From: Oxalobacter sp.
GTDB lineage: Bacteria; Pseudomonadota; Gammaproteobacteria; Burkholderiales; Burkholderiaceae_D
Length of the DNA stretch: 39,299 nt
Direction: 5' to 3'
Assembly: GCA_017524145.1 (NCBI GenBank)
Contig: JAFWUI010000037.1
Coordinates: forward strand, 1 to 39,299
The number at the start of each line of letters is the position of its first letter. The stretch's first letter is position 1. Positions 22,030 to 31,612 of this stretch are shown piece after piece. The position numbers and the translations under genes are program-made. Below the pieces are notes generated by a model, which was given only the letters and a program-made list of their open reading frames with translations, was not told the DNA's origin and made no database searches.

Positions 22030-22593
22030 TTAGATTTTGCCAATGAGGTCCAGGGATGGCGCAAGGGTTTCTGAGCCTGGTTGCCAGGATGCCGGGCAGA
22101 CTTCGCCGTCATGGGTTGCAACATACTGTGCAGCCTGGATTTTACGGAGCAGTTCAGTTGCAGAACGGCCAATACCCAAGTCATGGATTTCACAGATTTT
22201 GATTTCACCTTCTGGATTGATGACGAAAGTGCCGCGCAGGGCCTGACCAGCTTCTTCAATCATGACATCGAAGTTGCGGGTGATGGTGCCAGTTGGGTCT
22301 CCAATCATGGTGTACTGGATTTTCTTGATGGTATCAGAAGCATCTGCCCATGCCTTGTGGACGAAATGGGTATCAGTGGAAACGGAATAGATTTCGACAC
22401 CGAGTTTCTGGAATTCCGCATAGTTGTCTGCCAAGTCACCTAATTCTGTTGGGCAGACGAAGGTAAAATCGGCAGGATAGAAGAAGACAACAGACCATTT
22501 CCCTTTCAGGTCTGCATCGGTGACGGTGATGAATTCGCCATTGCGGTATGCTTCCGCCTTGAAGGGTTTGATGGTGGTGTTGATGAGTGCCAT
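22030..22593 (-). CDS. ahpC: Alkyl hydroperoxide reductase subunit C (peroxiredoxin)
   Basis: The 187-residue typical 2-Cys peroxiredoxin has the peroxidatic Cys47 in [10 protein letters not shown] and the resolving Cys166 in [11 protein letters not shown], and ends in ...LIGKI as in other AhpC proteins. It reduces hydrogen peroxide, organic peroxides and peroxynitrite and is recycled by AhpF encoded next door. A strong AGGAG precedes the ATG. The 248 bp before it hold its promoter region and, at the far end, the ppk2 terminator. No unambiguous OxyR box was recognised. Confidence 0.98.
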   Translation of the reverse strand: MALINTTIKPFKAEAYRNGEFITVTDADLKGKWSVVFFYPADFTFVCPTELGDLADNYAEFQKLGVEIYSVSTDTHFVHKAWADASDTIKKIQYTMIGDPTGTITRNFDVMIEEAGQALRGTFVINPEGEIKICEIHDLGIGRSATELLRKIQAAQYVATHDGEVCPASWQPGSETLAPSLDLIGKI

Positions 22594-22796
22594 TTTATTC
22601 TCCTCAGAAAGGTCAGGTTCAATGACCGCCAGTTGTGTTGGCGGTGGATTCTTTGTTGGGTATTCTCCTGGTTATGGATGACAGGTACCAGTAGTATGAC
22701 TATTTAAACACATCTTTGGAAAAGTTGCAGGAAGTGGCTCATTTTTTCTGGAAAGATGATTTTATGTAACGCAGAGGAGCTTGGAAAAAGCAATGA

Positions 22797-22824
22797 AAAA
22801 ACCGCCATTGGTATGGCGGTTTGG
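22797..22824 (-). terminator. Rho-independent terminator downstream of ppk2
   Basis: On the minus strand AAACCGCCAT-acca-ATGGCGGTTT is followed by TTTC, 20 bases past the ppk2 stop codon. Confidence 0.85.
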
Positions 22825-22841
22825 CTAGGGCTGATGCAGAG

Positions 22842-23711
22842 TCAGACTTCTTCCAACTTTTCGCGGAGCATTTCAAGCTCATTGGTATGTTTCAGGGTCG
22901 CTTCTGGATAAGACAGTTTCAACTCTTTAAGTGTTCTCATGATGGCGTCTGAAACAATAAGCCGTGCATTTTTCTTGTCATCTGCCGGGACGCAATACCA
23001 AGGAGAATCTTCTGTAGAAGTATTCTGGATAGCTTTCTCAAAGGCATTCATGTATTCGTCCCAGTATTTACGTTCCTCAAAGTCTCCCAAACTTAATTTC
23101 CAGTTCTTTTCTGGATCGTTGATGCGGTCGAGTAGCCGCAGCCGCTGTTCTTCTTTGGAAACATAGAGGAAGAATTTAATGATACGGGTACCATTGCGGT
23201 GCAGATGCTGTTCATAATCGCGGATGGCTTTGTAACGGTTTTCCCAGAAGCTATGGCCAAATTTTGTATCTGGCAGGTTGGCAACGTCCAGGATTTCTGG
23301 ATGGACACGTGCAACCAGGACATCCTCATAATAGGAGCGGTTGAAGATGACGATTTCACCCCGTTGAGGCAACCGGATTGTTGAACGCCATAGGAAGCTG
23401 TGTTTCAGTTCCAATGCGGAAGGCTGTTTGAAGCTCTCAACCCGGCAGCCCTGTGGATTCACGCCACTCATGACATGTTTGATGGTGCCATCCTTGCCTG
23501 CGGCATCCATTGCCTGAAGGATAATCAGAAGAGAGTATTTGCCGGTTGCGTACAGTTTGCCCTGTTCCTCATTTATCCGCTTAAGATTCCTTCTGAGCTG
23601 GGATTTATAAGTGAGGTTGGTGGAATAAAAGAGATTGGTCCAAGTCAGGTAATTTTTCAGATGGAATTTCTTGCCATCAGTGATTTTGAACATCTGGGAA
23701 TCGATTGTCAT
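22842..23711 (-). CDS. Polyphosphate kinase 2 family protein
   Basis: The 289-residue cytoplasmic protein has the PPK2 P-loop fold: Walker A-like AMDAAGKDGT (residues 68-76), the region GCRVESFKQPS, and Walker B with FNRSYYEDVLVARVHPE (123-139). PPK2 enzymes use polyphosphate to phosphorylate nucleoside mono- or diphosphates. The single-domain length excludes the two-domain type, but which nucleotide it prefers cannot be decided here. It has its own terminator and appears monocistronic. Confidence 0.93.
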   Translation of the reverse strand: MTIDSQMFKITDGKKFHLKNYLTWTNLFYSTNLTYKSQLRRNLKRINEEQGKLYATGKYSLLIILQAMDAAGKDGTIKHVMSGVNPQGCRVESFKQPSALELKHSFLWRSTIRLPQRGEIVIFNRSYYEDVLVARVHPEILDVANLPDTKFGHSFWENRYKAIRDYEQHLHRNGTRIIKFFLYVSKEEQRLRLLDRINDPEKNWKLSLGDFEERKYWDEYMNAFEKAIQNTSTEDSPWYCVPADDKKNARLIVSDAIMRTLKELKLSYPEATLKHTNELEMLREKLEEV

Positions 23712-23913
23712 TGGGACTTCCTTTTGGATGGTTTGTTTAAGGGGTCTGTCACCGTCTACCTATTAATTTTACCATTGAATGCAATGACAGCAGGAAATGT
23801 CCTTATGGCAAGGATGGTTCCCTTTCCCTATCCAATACATTCAAGTGACCGCGATGTACTGATTGGGGAAGCATGCAAATATGGATGGCTTTGCTGGATG
23901 TGGAGAAAGGCTG

Positions 23914-24798
23914 TTATTTCTTGCTGTCTTTCCCATAAACAGGCGGCATACCTTTGGGACGTGTTTTGAACCGTCTATGGGTCCAGAGATATTCAGCTGG
24001 TTTTTCGAGGATACGCTGTTCAATGAATTCGTTGATGCGCTTTGTATCTGCGTAGGCATCTTTTGTTGGAAAGTCCTCGAGTGGTGGATAGAACTTGACT
24101 TTCCATCCTTGATAATTGGGCAGGAACGTTGCAATGACGGGAATGACTTTAGCCCGTGTTGCTGCAGCAAGGCGTGACGTGGCGACCAAAGTTGCGGCAG
24201 GTACCCCAAAAAAGGGTACAAACTCAGCATCCTTGATACCGAAGTCCATATCAGGCAGCATCAGGAATGGAATGCCCTTGTGTAGTGCACGGATAATCGG
24301 CTTGATGCCTTGGCTCCGGCTGTAAAGCAGGCCATCTGAATGGAAGCGGAGGCGGCCTTTACGCAGGACCCTGTCAAAGACCTTGTTCTTCTGTTCTGTA
24401 TAGATGGAGCAGCATTGGGAGTCCATGGTAAAAATTGCACCGGGCATCTCAAGGCAGACAAAGTGTGGGCACAATAAAATCACAGGACCTGAACGGGTTT
24501 CGTTGTAAGGGATTTCTGGTTCGACATGGATCAACCGCTTGATGCGGTCAACGGAAGACCACCAGAGAATCCCCCGTTCGATGATGCTCCGCCCATAGCC
24601 TTGGAAATGTTCCAGAGCGATGCGCTCCCGTTCATTTTCAGGCATATCGGGAAAACAGAGACGGAGATTGGTCAGGGTAATCCGGCGGCGCCTTGCCCAG
24701 AGATGGTAGGCACAGGTGCCAAGCAGTTTGCCCAGACGGCCAAGTACCGGTAATGGGAGCCAATGGATGGCCCACAGGATGAACAGAAAAAACCGCAT
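23914..24798 (-). CDS. LpxL/HtrB-type lipid A (Kdo2-lipid IVA) acyltransferase
   Basis: The 294-residue membrane-anchored acyltransferase begins MRFFLFILWAIHWLPLPVLG. It has the family block LGTCAYHLWARRRRITLTNL, the catalytic HX4E site (PHFVCLEMPG) and a typical length. It adds a secondary acyl chain to lipid A on the inner membrane. The frame stays open to 24981, but the extension has no family character and the ATG at 24798 follows AAGGA, so I start there. It is divergent from metK, an arrangement common in Burkholderiales. Confidence 0.92.
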   Translation of the reverse strand: MRFFLFILWAIHWLPLPVLGRLGKLLGTCAYHLWARRRRITLTNLRLCFPDMPENERERIALEHFQGYGRSIIERGILWWSSVDRIKRLIHVEPEIPYNETRSGPVILLCPHFVCLEMPGAIFTMDSQCCSIYTEQKNKVFDRVLRKGRLRFHSDGLLYSRSQGIKPIIRALHKGIPFLMLPDMDFGIKDAEFVPFFGVPAATLVATSRLAAATRAKVIPVIATFLPNYQGWKVKFYPPLEDFPTKDAYADTKRINEFIEQRILEKPAEYLWTHRRFKTRPKGMPPVYGKDSKK

Positions 24799-24984
24799 TG
24801 AAAAAATCCTTGATGATGGGGGCATTATAGCAATGCATTCCCGAAAGTTACATGATGGGGGGCTGTTGTCACGGAAAGGGAGCGTGTTCTGTTGCCTTTT
24901 GGGAAGGGGACAAGGATGTTGGAACTGTTGTATCCGGGGAGGAAGATTCTTGATAACTTGTAATTTCAGAGTAAAATTCAAAAT

Positions 24985-25100
24985 TCCGCTGAGTTAACGG
25001 GCAACTTGCGAAGCGGTCTATAAATTTCGCTAAAGCGTCGCAGGCTTCTTTTATTGGTTGGCTGCGACAGCAGTTCGCCTTTCTGATAAAGGAGCTTTTT
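24985..25100 (+). promoter_or_regulatory. Structured leader upstream of metK
   Basis: The 100 bases before metK contain nested complementary segments: GCGA...AGCG with CGCT...TCGC (about 25008-25040) and GTCGCAG with CTGCGAC (about 25037-25068), ending in AAAGGAG before the ATG. It could be a cis-acting RNA that senses S-adenosylmethionine or a related compound. It does not match the SAH, SAM-I or SAM-II consensus as I know them, so the class is open. Confidence 0.4.
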
Positions 25101-25102
25101 AA

Positions 25103-26269
25103 ATGTCAAATGATTATCTTTTTACTTCAGAATCCGTTTCTGAAGGGCATCCAGATAAGGTTGCAGACCAGATTTCTGATGCAGTCTTGGATGCAATCCT
25201 TGAGAAGGATCCTTCCGCACGTGTTGCAGCAGAAACCCTGTGCAATACTGGCTTGGTTGTCCTTGCCGGTGAAATCACAACAGAAGCCAATGTAAATTAC
25301 ATTGATGTTGCACGCGAAACCATCAAGCGTATCGGTTATGACAATACCGAATACGGTATTGATTACAAGGGCTGTGCTGTGTTGGTTGCCTATGACCGCC
25401 AGTCCCTGAATATCGCCCAGGGCGTCAATGAAGGGACCGGTCTGGATCTGGACCAGGGGGCTGGTGACCAGGGGTTGATGTTTGGTTATGCATGCGATGA
25501 AGCACCAGAATATATGCCAGCCGCCATTTATTATGCACATCGCCTGATGGAACGTCAGTCCCAGCTGCGCAAGGATGGGCGTCTGCCATGGTTGCGTCCT
25601 GATGCAAAATCCCAGGTGACCCTGCGTTATGTGGATGGCATCCCTGTCAGTGTGGATACGGTTGTGCTTTCAACCCAGCATGCGCCTGAAATTCCATACA
25701 AGCAGATTGAGGAAGCGGTCATTGAAGAAATCATCAAGCCGGTCCTTCCAGCTGAGCTGATGAAGGCTGCGCCGAAGTATTTCATCAATCCGACCGGCAG
25801 TTTTGTTGTCGGGGGGCCTCAGGGCGACTGCGGCCTGACTGGACGTAAGATTATTGTGGATACCTATGGCGGTGCATGCCCACATGGTGGTGGTGCTTTC
25901 TCCGGCAAGGATCCTTCCAAGGTTGACCGTTCTGCGGCTTATGCCGCCCGTTATGTGGCAAAGAATGTTGTTGCCGCTGGCTTGGCGAAGAAATGCCAGA
26001 TTCAGGTCAGTTATGCCATTGGTATCTCCCGCCCAATCAACATTACGGTGAATACCCAGGGTACCGGTGTAATTGCGGATGAAAAGATTGCAGGCATCAT
26101 TGCTGATACATTTGACCTGCGTCCCAAGGGCATTGTCCAGATGTTGGATTTGTTGAACCCCCGCTACAGCAAATCTGCCGCTTATGGTCATTTCGGCCGT
26201 GCTGAACCGGAATTCACTTGGGAAAGGACCGATAAGGTTGAAGCATTAAAGGCAGCTGCTGGCCTGTAA
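25103..26269 (+). CDS. metK: S-adenosylmethionine synthetase
   Basis: The 388-residue enzyme makes S-adenosylmethionine from methionine and ATP. Signature motifs are present: [18 protein letters not shown] near the N-terminus, [15 protein letters not shown] near 120-134, and [19 protein letters not shown] near 260-280. Length is normal. The ATG has AAAGGAG at good spacing. It appears monocistronic with its own leader and terminator. Confidence 0.98.
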   Translation: MSNDYLFTSESVSEGHPDKVADQISDAVLDAILEKDPSARVAAETLCNTGLVVLAGEITTEANVNYIDVARETIKRIGYDNTEYGIDYKGCAVLVAYDRQSLNIAQGVNEGTGLDLDQGAGDQGLMFGYACDEAPEYMPAAIYYAHRLMERQSQLRKDGRLPWLRPDAKSQVTLRYVDGIPVSVDTVVLSTQHAPEIPYKQIEEAVIEEIIKPVLPAELMKAAPKYFINPTGSFVVGGPQGDCGLTGRKIIVDTYGGACPHGGGAFSGKDPSKVDRSAAYAARYVAKNVVAAGLAKKCQIQVSYAIGISRPINITVNTQGTGVIADEKIAGIIADTFDLRPKGIVQMLDLLNPRYSKSAAYGHFGRAEPEFTWERTDKVEALKAAAGL

Positions 26270-26290
26270 ACTTTACGGTTTTCCAAAGGC

Positions 26291-26324
26291 AAAACGGAAC
26301 CACTTGCGTGGTTCCGTTTTTTAA
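26291..26324 (+). terminator. Terminator between metK and gph
   Basis: AAAACGGAACCAC-ttgc-GTGGTTCCGTTTT is followed by TTAA. The stem is symmetrical and flanked by A/T runs on both sides, so it can serve both convergent genes. Confidence 0.9.
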
Positions 26325-26348
26325 TGCTTCCTGATGGGAAGGGATTGG

Positions 26349-27041
26349 TCAATCTTCAGCAGTGGCTGTCTTGACAAGGGTCTGGAGCTGTTTTGGTGTC
26401 TGTGCGACAAAATCAGATGGCCAGTTTTCCGGATCAATGCAGTAGCCCCATTTGGCTGCAATGGCGGCACATATGCCTGCAGCATGGCCTGCCTGCATAT
26501 CGCGCAGGTCGTCTCCAATATACCAGCAGTCTTCAGGCAAAACAGCCAGACGCTTTGCGCCTTCAAGCAAAGGGTCAGGATAGGGTTTAGGGTGTGGCGT
26601 GGTATCTCCAGCGACCAGGCATCCCGCGTTGCCTAATCCAATCTGGCCAATCAAAGGTTTTGCAAGGCTTTCAACCTTGTTCGTAACAATCCCCCAACGG
26701 ATATTGGCCTGTTCAAGTTGGACAAGCAGTTCGGGAATTCCTGTAAAGAGAGTGGTGGCGGAAGCACCATTGGCAATGCTGGACCGGTAATGGGAGAGAA
26801 AGCGTTCCCTTAAATAGGGGAAAAGGAGATGGTCGCGTTCAATCTGGAATGCAGCCCTGACCAATCCTGGTGCTCCCGCTGAAGCATATGGCCGTAGGTC
26901 TTCATAAGGCATTTTTTCAAGATTGAATTCTACGCGGACGTTGTTGATGGCAGCAGTCAGGTCTGGCGCAGAATCAGCAAGTGTGCCATCAAGGTCAAAA
27001 AGGATGGCTTGGGGTTTCTTGAATTTCGGCAAGTCTGTCAT
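26349..27041 (-). CDS. gph: Phosphoglycolate phosphatase (HAD superfamily)
   Basis: The 230-residue HAD hydrolase has the nucleophile motif FDLDGTLADSAPDL (residues 15-28), motif II (VTNKVE), a C1-cap helical domain, and the DD motif (YIGDDLRDMQAG). Gph removes phosphate from 2-phosphoglycolate formed during DNA repair or metabolism. It lies 9 bp downstream of ubiG on the same strand, a pairing typical of betaproteobacteria, and should be cotranscribed. Confidence 0.93.
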   Translation of the reverse strand: MTDLPKFKKPQAILFDLDGTLADSAPDLTAAINNVRVEFNLEKMPYEDLRPYASAGAPGLVRAAFQIERDHLLFPYLRERFLSHYRSSIANGASATTLFTGIPELLVQLEQANIRWGIVTNKVESLAKPLIGQIGLGNAGCLVAGDTTPHPKPYPDPLLEGAKRLAVLPEDCWYIGDDLRDMQAGHAAGICAAIAAKWGYCIDPENWPSDFVAQTPKQLQTLVKTATAED

Positions 27042-27050
27042 GTTTTTTCC

Positions 27051-27746
27051 TTAGGTTTTCTGGCAGGCAACCATATAGTTGACTTTTGCATCGTCATCGA
27101 GTCTGAAATGGCGTGCAGTCAAGTCACAGGCAATTCCTGTAATGTCTTCAACAGACAATCCATACTGTCTGGCATGACGGCAGAGTTCAGCAGGTGTGAT
27201 GAACCTGTCAAAGTCATGTGTTCCAGGTGGGAGCAGGTTCAGGAGATATTCTGCACCGATAATGGCTTGACATAGCGACTTCAGGTTCCTGTTCAGGGTT
27301 GCAAAGAAGACATAACCATCGGGCTTCAGCAATGTTGCACAGGCACTGATGATGGAGCAGGGATTCGGGACATGTTCAAGCAGTTCCATGCAGGTGATGA
27401 TGTCATAGGCGGCAGGCTGTTCATCTGCCAGTTTTTCAGCAGAAATGCAGCGGTAATCGATATCAAGCCGTGAAGTTAAGGCATGGTCTCTGGCAACAGC
27501 AAGGACATCTTCTGCAAGGTCAATGCCAGTAACGGTTGCTCCTGATTTTGCGAGTGCCTCGGAAAGGATGCCGCCACCACAACCGATATCAAGGATTTTC
27601 TTTCCATTGACGGTGGAAGTGATGTTTTCAATCCAAGAGAGGCGCAAAGGGTTCATCTTATGCAAGGAACCAAAGCTACCGTTTGGATTCCACCAATCTG
27701 ATGCCAGGGTGTTGAACTTGCGGAGTTCATTTGGGTCTTGATTCAT
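27051..27746 (-). CDS. ubiG: UbiG, ubiquinone biosynthesis O-methyltransferase
   Basis: The 231-residue SAM-dependent methyltransferase has motif I ILDIGCGGGILSEALA near 51-66 and the UbiG-typical start (ASDWWNPNGSFGSLHKMNPL). It performs both O-methylations of ubiquinone synthesis. It is the first gene of a two-gene unit with gph, downstream of the OmpA-family gene. Confidence 0.95.
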   Translation of the reverse strand: MNQDPNELRKFNTLASDWWNPNGSFGSLHKMNPLRLSWIENITSTVNGKKILDIGCGGGILSEALAKSGATVTGIDLAEDVLAVARDHALTSRLDIDYRCISAEKLADEQPAAYDIITCMELLEHVPNPCSIISACATLLKPDGYVFFATLNRNLKSLCQAIIGAEYLLNLLPPGTHDFDRFITPAELCRHARQYGLSVEDITGIACDLTARHFRLDDDAKVNYMVACQKT

Positions 27747-27863
27747 ATTGAACAGGAAATGGTGTGCCTAGGGAAGATTATACCTTCTGGGATATTGAAA
27801 ATATTTGTTGGATGAGGAATCTGAAAAAAGCAGGTGGAATGAAAAAGAGGGACAGACAGAAAC

Positions 27864-27891
27864 AAAAAACCCCGCATTTGCGGGGTTTTTC
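27864..27891. terminator. Terminator downstream of the OmpA-family gene
   Basis: AAAAACCCCGC and GCGGGGTTTTT form a strong stem with A/T runs on either side, 22 bases past the stop codon of the minus-strand gene. Confidence 0.92.
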
Positions 27892-27913
27892 GCAGATTGT
27901 CAGTGAAATCAGA

Positions 27914-28537
27914 TTACTGTGCTGCAGCTGCTTCCTGTACAGGATTTGCAGTAACAGTGATTTCAACGCGACGGTTCTTAGCGCGACCTTCACGGGTAGC
28001 GTTGTCAGCAATTGGCTGAAGTTCGCCTTTACCTTCGGTGACGATCTTTTCACCGTCAACACCCTGGGAAACCAGATAGGACTTAACGGCATTAGCACGG
28101 CGTTCAGACAGTTTCTGGTTGTAAGCTTCGGTACCGGTAGAGTCGGTATGACCAACGCAGACGATAACTTCAACATCCAGACCAGATATGTCGGAAGCCA
28201 GTTTAGCCAGTTTTTCCTTACCTTCTTTCTTGACGATGGATTTGTCATGATCGAAGAAAGCATCTGCTGCGAATTCCAGTTTTTCAGCAACAGGAGCTGC
28301 TGCTGGAGCTGGTTCTTCCTTGACATAGGCAGGATCGCATTCCTTGATTGCGTCGGCTGGGGTCCAGTAACCGGTTCTCCAGCACAGACCATAACCGGAA
28401 CGTGCGATTACATCGCGCTGATCCTGTACGTATGCACTGTAAGGCTTGTTAGCGATGATGTCGGTGACCTCTGCAGAGGCGGTAGCTGCACCAGCAACTG
28501 CGGTAGCAGCGATGAGTACTTTAAGCAATTTATTCAT
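27914..28537 (-). CDS. OmpA-family outer-membrane protein
   Basis: The 207-residue exported protein has a signal peptide (KLLKVLIAATAVAGAATASA), a short region with a Cys pair (SGYGLCWRTGYWT and KECDPAY), a Pro/Ala linker, and a C-terminal OmpA-like peptidoglycan-binding domain (residues about 95-200; VCVGHTDSTGTEAYNQKLSE, RRANAVKSYL). It lacks the eight-stranded barrel of E. coli OmpA. This compact form is a major envelope protein in Burkholderiales. Codon use and the strong terminator fit high expression. Promoter-like sequences lie in 28560-28670. Confidence 0.93.
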   Translation of the reverse strand: MNKLLKVLIAATAVAGAATASAEVTDIIANKPYSAYVQDQRDVIARSGYGLCWRTGYWTPADAIKECDPAYVKEEPAPAAAPVAEKLEFAADAFFDHDKSIVKKEGKEKLAKLASDISGLDVEVIVCVGHTDSTGTEAYNQKLSERRANAVKSYLVSQGVDGEKIVTEGKGELQPIADNATREGRAKNRRVEITVTANPVQEAAAAQ

Positions 28538-29000
28538 ATTTATCCTCGTAGTTCACATATCCGCAGCAGGCTGCGCATGCAATTCCAACTTAAACAACAA
28601 TATTATTATAGCCCTAATTACTGGAGCCTTGGTTCCTATAATACGTTGCGTCTATTCTGACACAATGAACGAGGTCAGATAAGACATCTCGCATAAAGAT
28701 TCCCAAATTTCCCTTCCAAATGTTTTTTTCAGACAGGATTGTCGCATTTTTGCAACCCAAACAGGATAGAAACCTGACTGAAACCTGATGTTCTGATTCC
28801 ATGGTGGAATCGGATATCCAGTTTTCAAAACCTTTTTCAGGTTGCAAAAATACGTCATGAAAATTCTAATGAAAATAAATACTTAAATCAATTCCCAATA
28901 GTTAAAAAAGTTTGTGCTGGGCATGGTAAAATGTTGTTTTGATAATTGTTTTTGGTGTGCAATAGAAAACCGACCGTTGGTTCTCTGCCACATATGACTT
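28538..29000. promoter_or_regulatory. Divergent regulatory region between the OmpA-family gene and gyrA
   Basis: On the minus strand TTGTGT, 16 bases, TATTAT lies near 28634-28661 and a TATAAT near 28605, both candidates for the ompA promoter. A short hairpin (GATTCCA/TGGAATC, about 28794-28810) and T-rich stretches follow. For gyrA no single promoter stands out in 28860-29000, and its ATG has no obvious ribosome binding site. No gene is visible in this stretch. Confidence 0.4.
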
Positions 29001-31604
29001 ATGGATCAATTCGCAAAAGAAACCATTTCTGTCTCTCTCGAAGAAGAGATGCGCAAAAGCTATCTTGATTATGCGATGAGCGTGATTGTCGGGCGTGCGC
29101 TTCCTGATGTACGGGATGGATTGAAACCGGTGCATCGCCGTGTACTGTTCGGCATGCATGAAATGAACAATGTCTGGAACCGGCCTTATGTGAAATGTGC
29201 CCGTGTTGTTGGGGAAGTCATGGGGAAATACCATCCTCATGGTGACGCTTCCATCTATGACACTTTGGTGCGTATGGCACAGGATTTTTCCCTGCGTTAC
29301 ACACTGGTTGATGGACAGGGTAATTTCGGCTCTGTTGATGGTGACAGCGCTGCGGCAATGCGTTATACGGAATGCCGTCTTGACCGTATTTCCGATGAAA
29401 TGTTGGCGGATATCGAGAAGGAAACGGTCGATTTCGTGCCGAATTATGACGGCAAGGAAAATGAGCCTTCCGTTTTGCCGGCAAAAATTCCCAACCTGCT
29501 TGTCAATGGTTCTTCTGGGATTGCTGTTGGTATGGCAACAAATATCCCGCCACATAACCTGAAGGAAGTCATCGATGGGGCCCGCCATCTGCTGGCAAAT
29601 CCGGATTGTTCAATCGATGAGTTGATTGATTTCATCCCTGCTCCTGATTTCCCGACAGGTGGCCTGATTTATGGTATCGCTGGTGTCCGGGAAGGTTACC
29701 GTACCGGCAGGGGAAGGGTTGTCATCCGTGCGAAGACACATTTTGAGGAATATGGCAGGGATGGCCGTCAGGCAATCATCGTTGATGAATTGCCTTATCA
29801 GGTCAACAAGAAGACATTGCTGGAACGGATTGCAGAAAATGTCCGTGAGAAGAAACTGGATGGCATTTCAGATATCCGTGATGAATCAGACAAATCCGGA
29901 ATGCGGGTTGTCATTGAACTGAAGCGCAATGAGGTTCCGGAAGTTGTATTGAACAACCTGTTCAAGCAGACCCAGTTGCAGGATTCTTTCGGGATGAACA
30001 TGGTGGCTTTAGTGGATGGACAGCCCAAGCTGCTGAACCTGAAACAGATGCTGGAATGTTTCCTGGCGCATCGTCGGGAAGTTGTGACCCGAAGGACGAT
30101 TTTTGAACTGCGGAAAGCACGCGAACGCGGTCATGTACTGGAAGGCTTGGCCGTTGCACTGGCGAATATCGATGATTTCATTGCAATCATCCGTGCAGCA
30201 CCGACACCACCGGTTGCCCGGCAGGAACTGATGTCGCGTTCTTGGGATTCGTCGCTTGTCCGGACAATGTTGGAACGGACAGGTGCGCTTCAGGATAATG
30301 TGCCTGAGGATTTCCGCCCAGAGGGATTGCCTAAGATGTATGGTGTCCAGCCTGATGGCCTTTACCGGCTGTCCGAAGAACAGGCGACAGAAATCCTTCA
30401 GATGCGGCTGCAACGCCTGACAGGGCTGGAACAGGACCGGATATTGGATGAATACCGGAAAGTGATGGCACAGATTGCTGAATATCTGGATATCCTGGCA
30501 AAACCTGAAAAGATTGTTGCCATCATCGACGGTGAATTGGCGGATGTGGTGGCAGACCATGTGGAAAAAGCCAAGGATATGCGTCTGTCTGCAATTGAAG
30601 TCAATGCCACCGATTTGGCGACAGAAGACCTGATTACGCCTCAGGACATGGTGGTTACGCTGTCACATTCGGGATATATCAAGTCACAGCCCCTGTCAGA
30701 ATACCGTACACAGAAACGGGGAGGACGTGGCAAGTCTGCAACTTCAACAAAGGATGATGATTGGATTGACCAGTTGTTCATTGCCAATACCCATGACTAT
30801 ATCCTGTGCTTCTCTGACAGGGGCAGGGTATATTGGTTGAAAGTCTGGGAGGTTCCTCAAGGTTCCCGGGGTTCCCGCGGACGTCCAATCATCAATATGT
30901 TCCCTCTGCTGGACGACGAAAAAATCACGGTTATCCTGCCATTGTCAGGGGATAACCGGAATTTCCCTGATGACCATTATATTTTCATGGCGACCAGCAA
31001 GGGTACCGTGAAAAAAACACCTCTGACAGATTTCAGCAATCCACGTAAAGCAGGCATTATTGCAGTGGGGCTGGATGAAGGGGATTACCTGATTGGCGCA
31101 GCCCTGACGGATGGAAAACATGATGTGATGCTGTTTTCTGATGCAGGCAAGGCAGTCCGCTTTGAAGAAAAAGAAGTCCGCCCTATGGGACGTACTGCAC
31201 GCGGTGTAAGAGGGATGCATCTTGAGGAAGACCAGCGGGTGATTTCCCTGTTGGTGGCTGAAGATGAACAGCAGTCTGTCCTGACAGCGACCGAAAATGG
31301 CTTCGGCAAACGGACTTCGATTGTGGAATATACCCGTCATGGCCGTGGTACCAAGGGGATGATTGCAATTGCAACCAGCGAGCGGAACGGCAAGGTGGTT
31401 GCTGCAACATTGGTGAATGAATCGGATGAAATCATGCTGATTACTACGGGTGGCGTACTGATCCGTACACGGGTTTCGGAAATCCGGGAAATGGGCAGGG
31501 CAGCGCAGGGAGTCACCCTGATTTCCGTTGATGAAGGGACAAAGCTGAGCGGTCTGCAACGGATTCTGGATGAGGATTTCGACAAAGAAGACGCTTCTGA
31601 ATGA
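29001..31604 (+). CDS. gyrA: DNA gyrase subunit A
   Basis: The 867-residue protein is the DNA-cleaving subunit of gyrase, which introduces negative supercoils as an A2B2 complex. The active-site Tyr122 lies in [10 protein letters not shown], preceded by Arg121. The quinolone-determining region reads [13 protein letters not shown], so position 83 (E. coli numbering, which matches) is Ala instead of the usual Ser and position 87 is Asp. The GyrA box that wraps DNA is present (QKRGGRG, about residue 567), followed by the six-bladed C-terminal domain and an acidic tail ([11 protein letters not shown]). It ends 8 bases before serC. Confidence 0.98.
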   Translation: MDQFAKETISVSLEEEMRKSYLDYAMSVIVGRALPDVRDGLKPVHRRVLFGMHEMNNVWNRPYVKCARVVGEVMGKYHPHGDASIYDTLVRMAQDFSLRYTLVDGQGNFGSVDGDSAAAMRYTECRLDRISDEMLADIEKETVDFVPNYDGKENEPSVLPAKIPNLLVNGSSGIAVGMATNIPPHNLKEVIDGARHLLANPDCSIDELIDFIPAPDFPTGGLIYGIAGVREGYRTGRGRVVIRAKTHFEEYGRDGRQAIIVDELPYQVNKKTLLERIAENVREKKLDGISDIRDESDKSGMRVVIELKRNEVPEVVLNNLFKQTQLQDSFGMNMVALVDGQPKLLNLKQMLECFLAHRREVVTRRTIFELRKARERGHVLEGLAVALANIDDFIAIIRAAPTPPVARQELMSRSWDSSLVRTMLERTGALQDNVPEDFRPEGLPKMYGVQPDGLYRLSEEQATEILQMRLQRLTGLEQDRILDEYRKVMAQIAEYLDILAKPEKIVAIIDGELADVVADHVEKAKDMRLSAIEVNATDLATEDLITPQDMVVTLSHSGYIKSQPLSEYRTQKRGGRGKSATSTKDDDWIDQLFIANTHDYILCFSDRGRVYWLKVWEVPQGSRGSRGRPIINMFPLLDDEKITVILPLSGDNRNFPDDHYIFMATSKGTVKKTPLTDFSNPRKAGIIAVGLDEGDYLIGAALTDGKHDVMLFSDAGKAVRFEEKEVRPMGRTARGVRGMHLEEDQRVISLLVAEDEQQSVLTATENGFGKRTSIVEYTRHGRGTKGMIAIATSERNGKVVAATLVNESDEIMLITTGGVLIRTRVSEIREMGRAAQGVTLISVDEGTKLSGLQRILDEDFDKEDASE

Positions 31605-31612
31605 TGTGAACG

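Noticed and set aside
22594-22740. OxyR binding site upstream of ahpC
   Set aside because: Short ATAG-like pieces occur but not with the four-block spacing of the OxyR consensus.
24985-25100. SAH or SAM-II riboswitch assignment for the metK leader
   Set aside because: The conserved sequence blocks of those classes as I know them are not present, so only a generic structured leader is claimed.
27764-28660. Long plus-strand ORF of 298 codons opposite the OmpA-family gene
   Set aside because: It is antisense to a clear OmpA-domain gene with signal peptide and terminator. Its translation has no domain and its start has no ribosome binding site.
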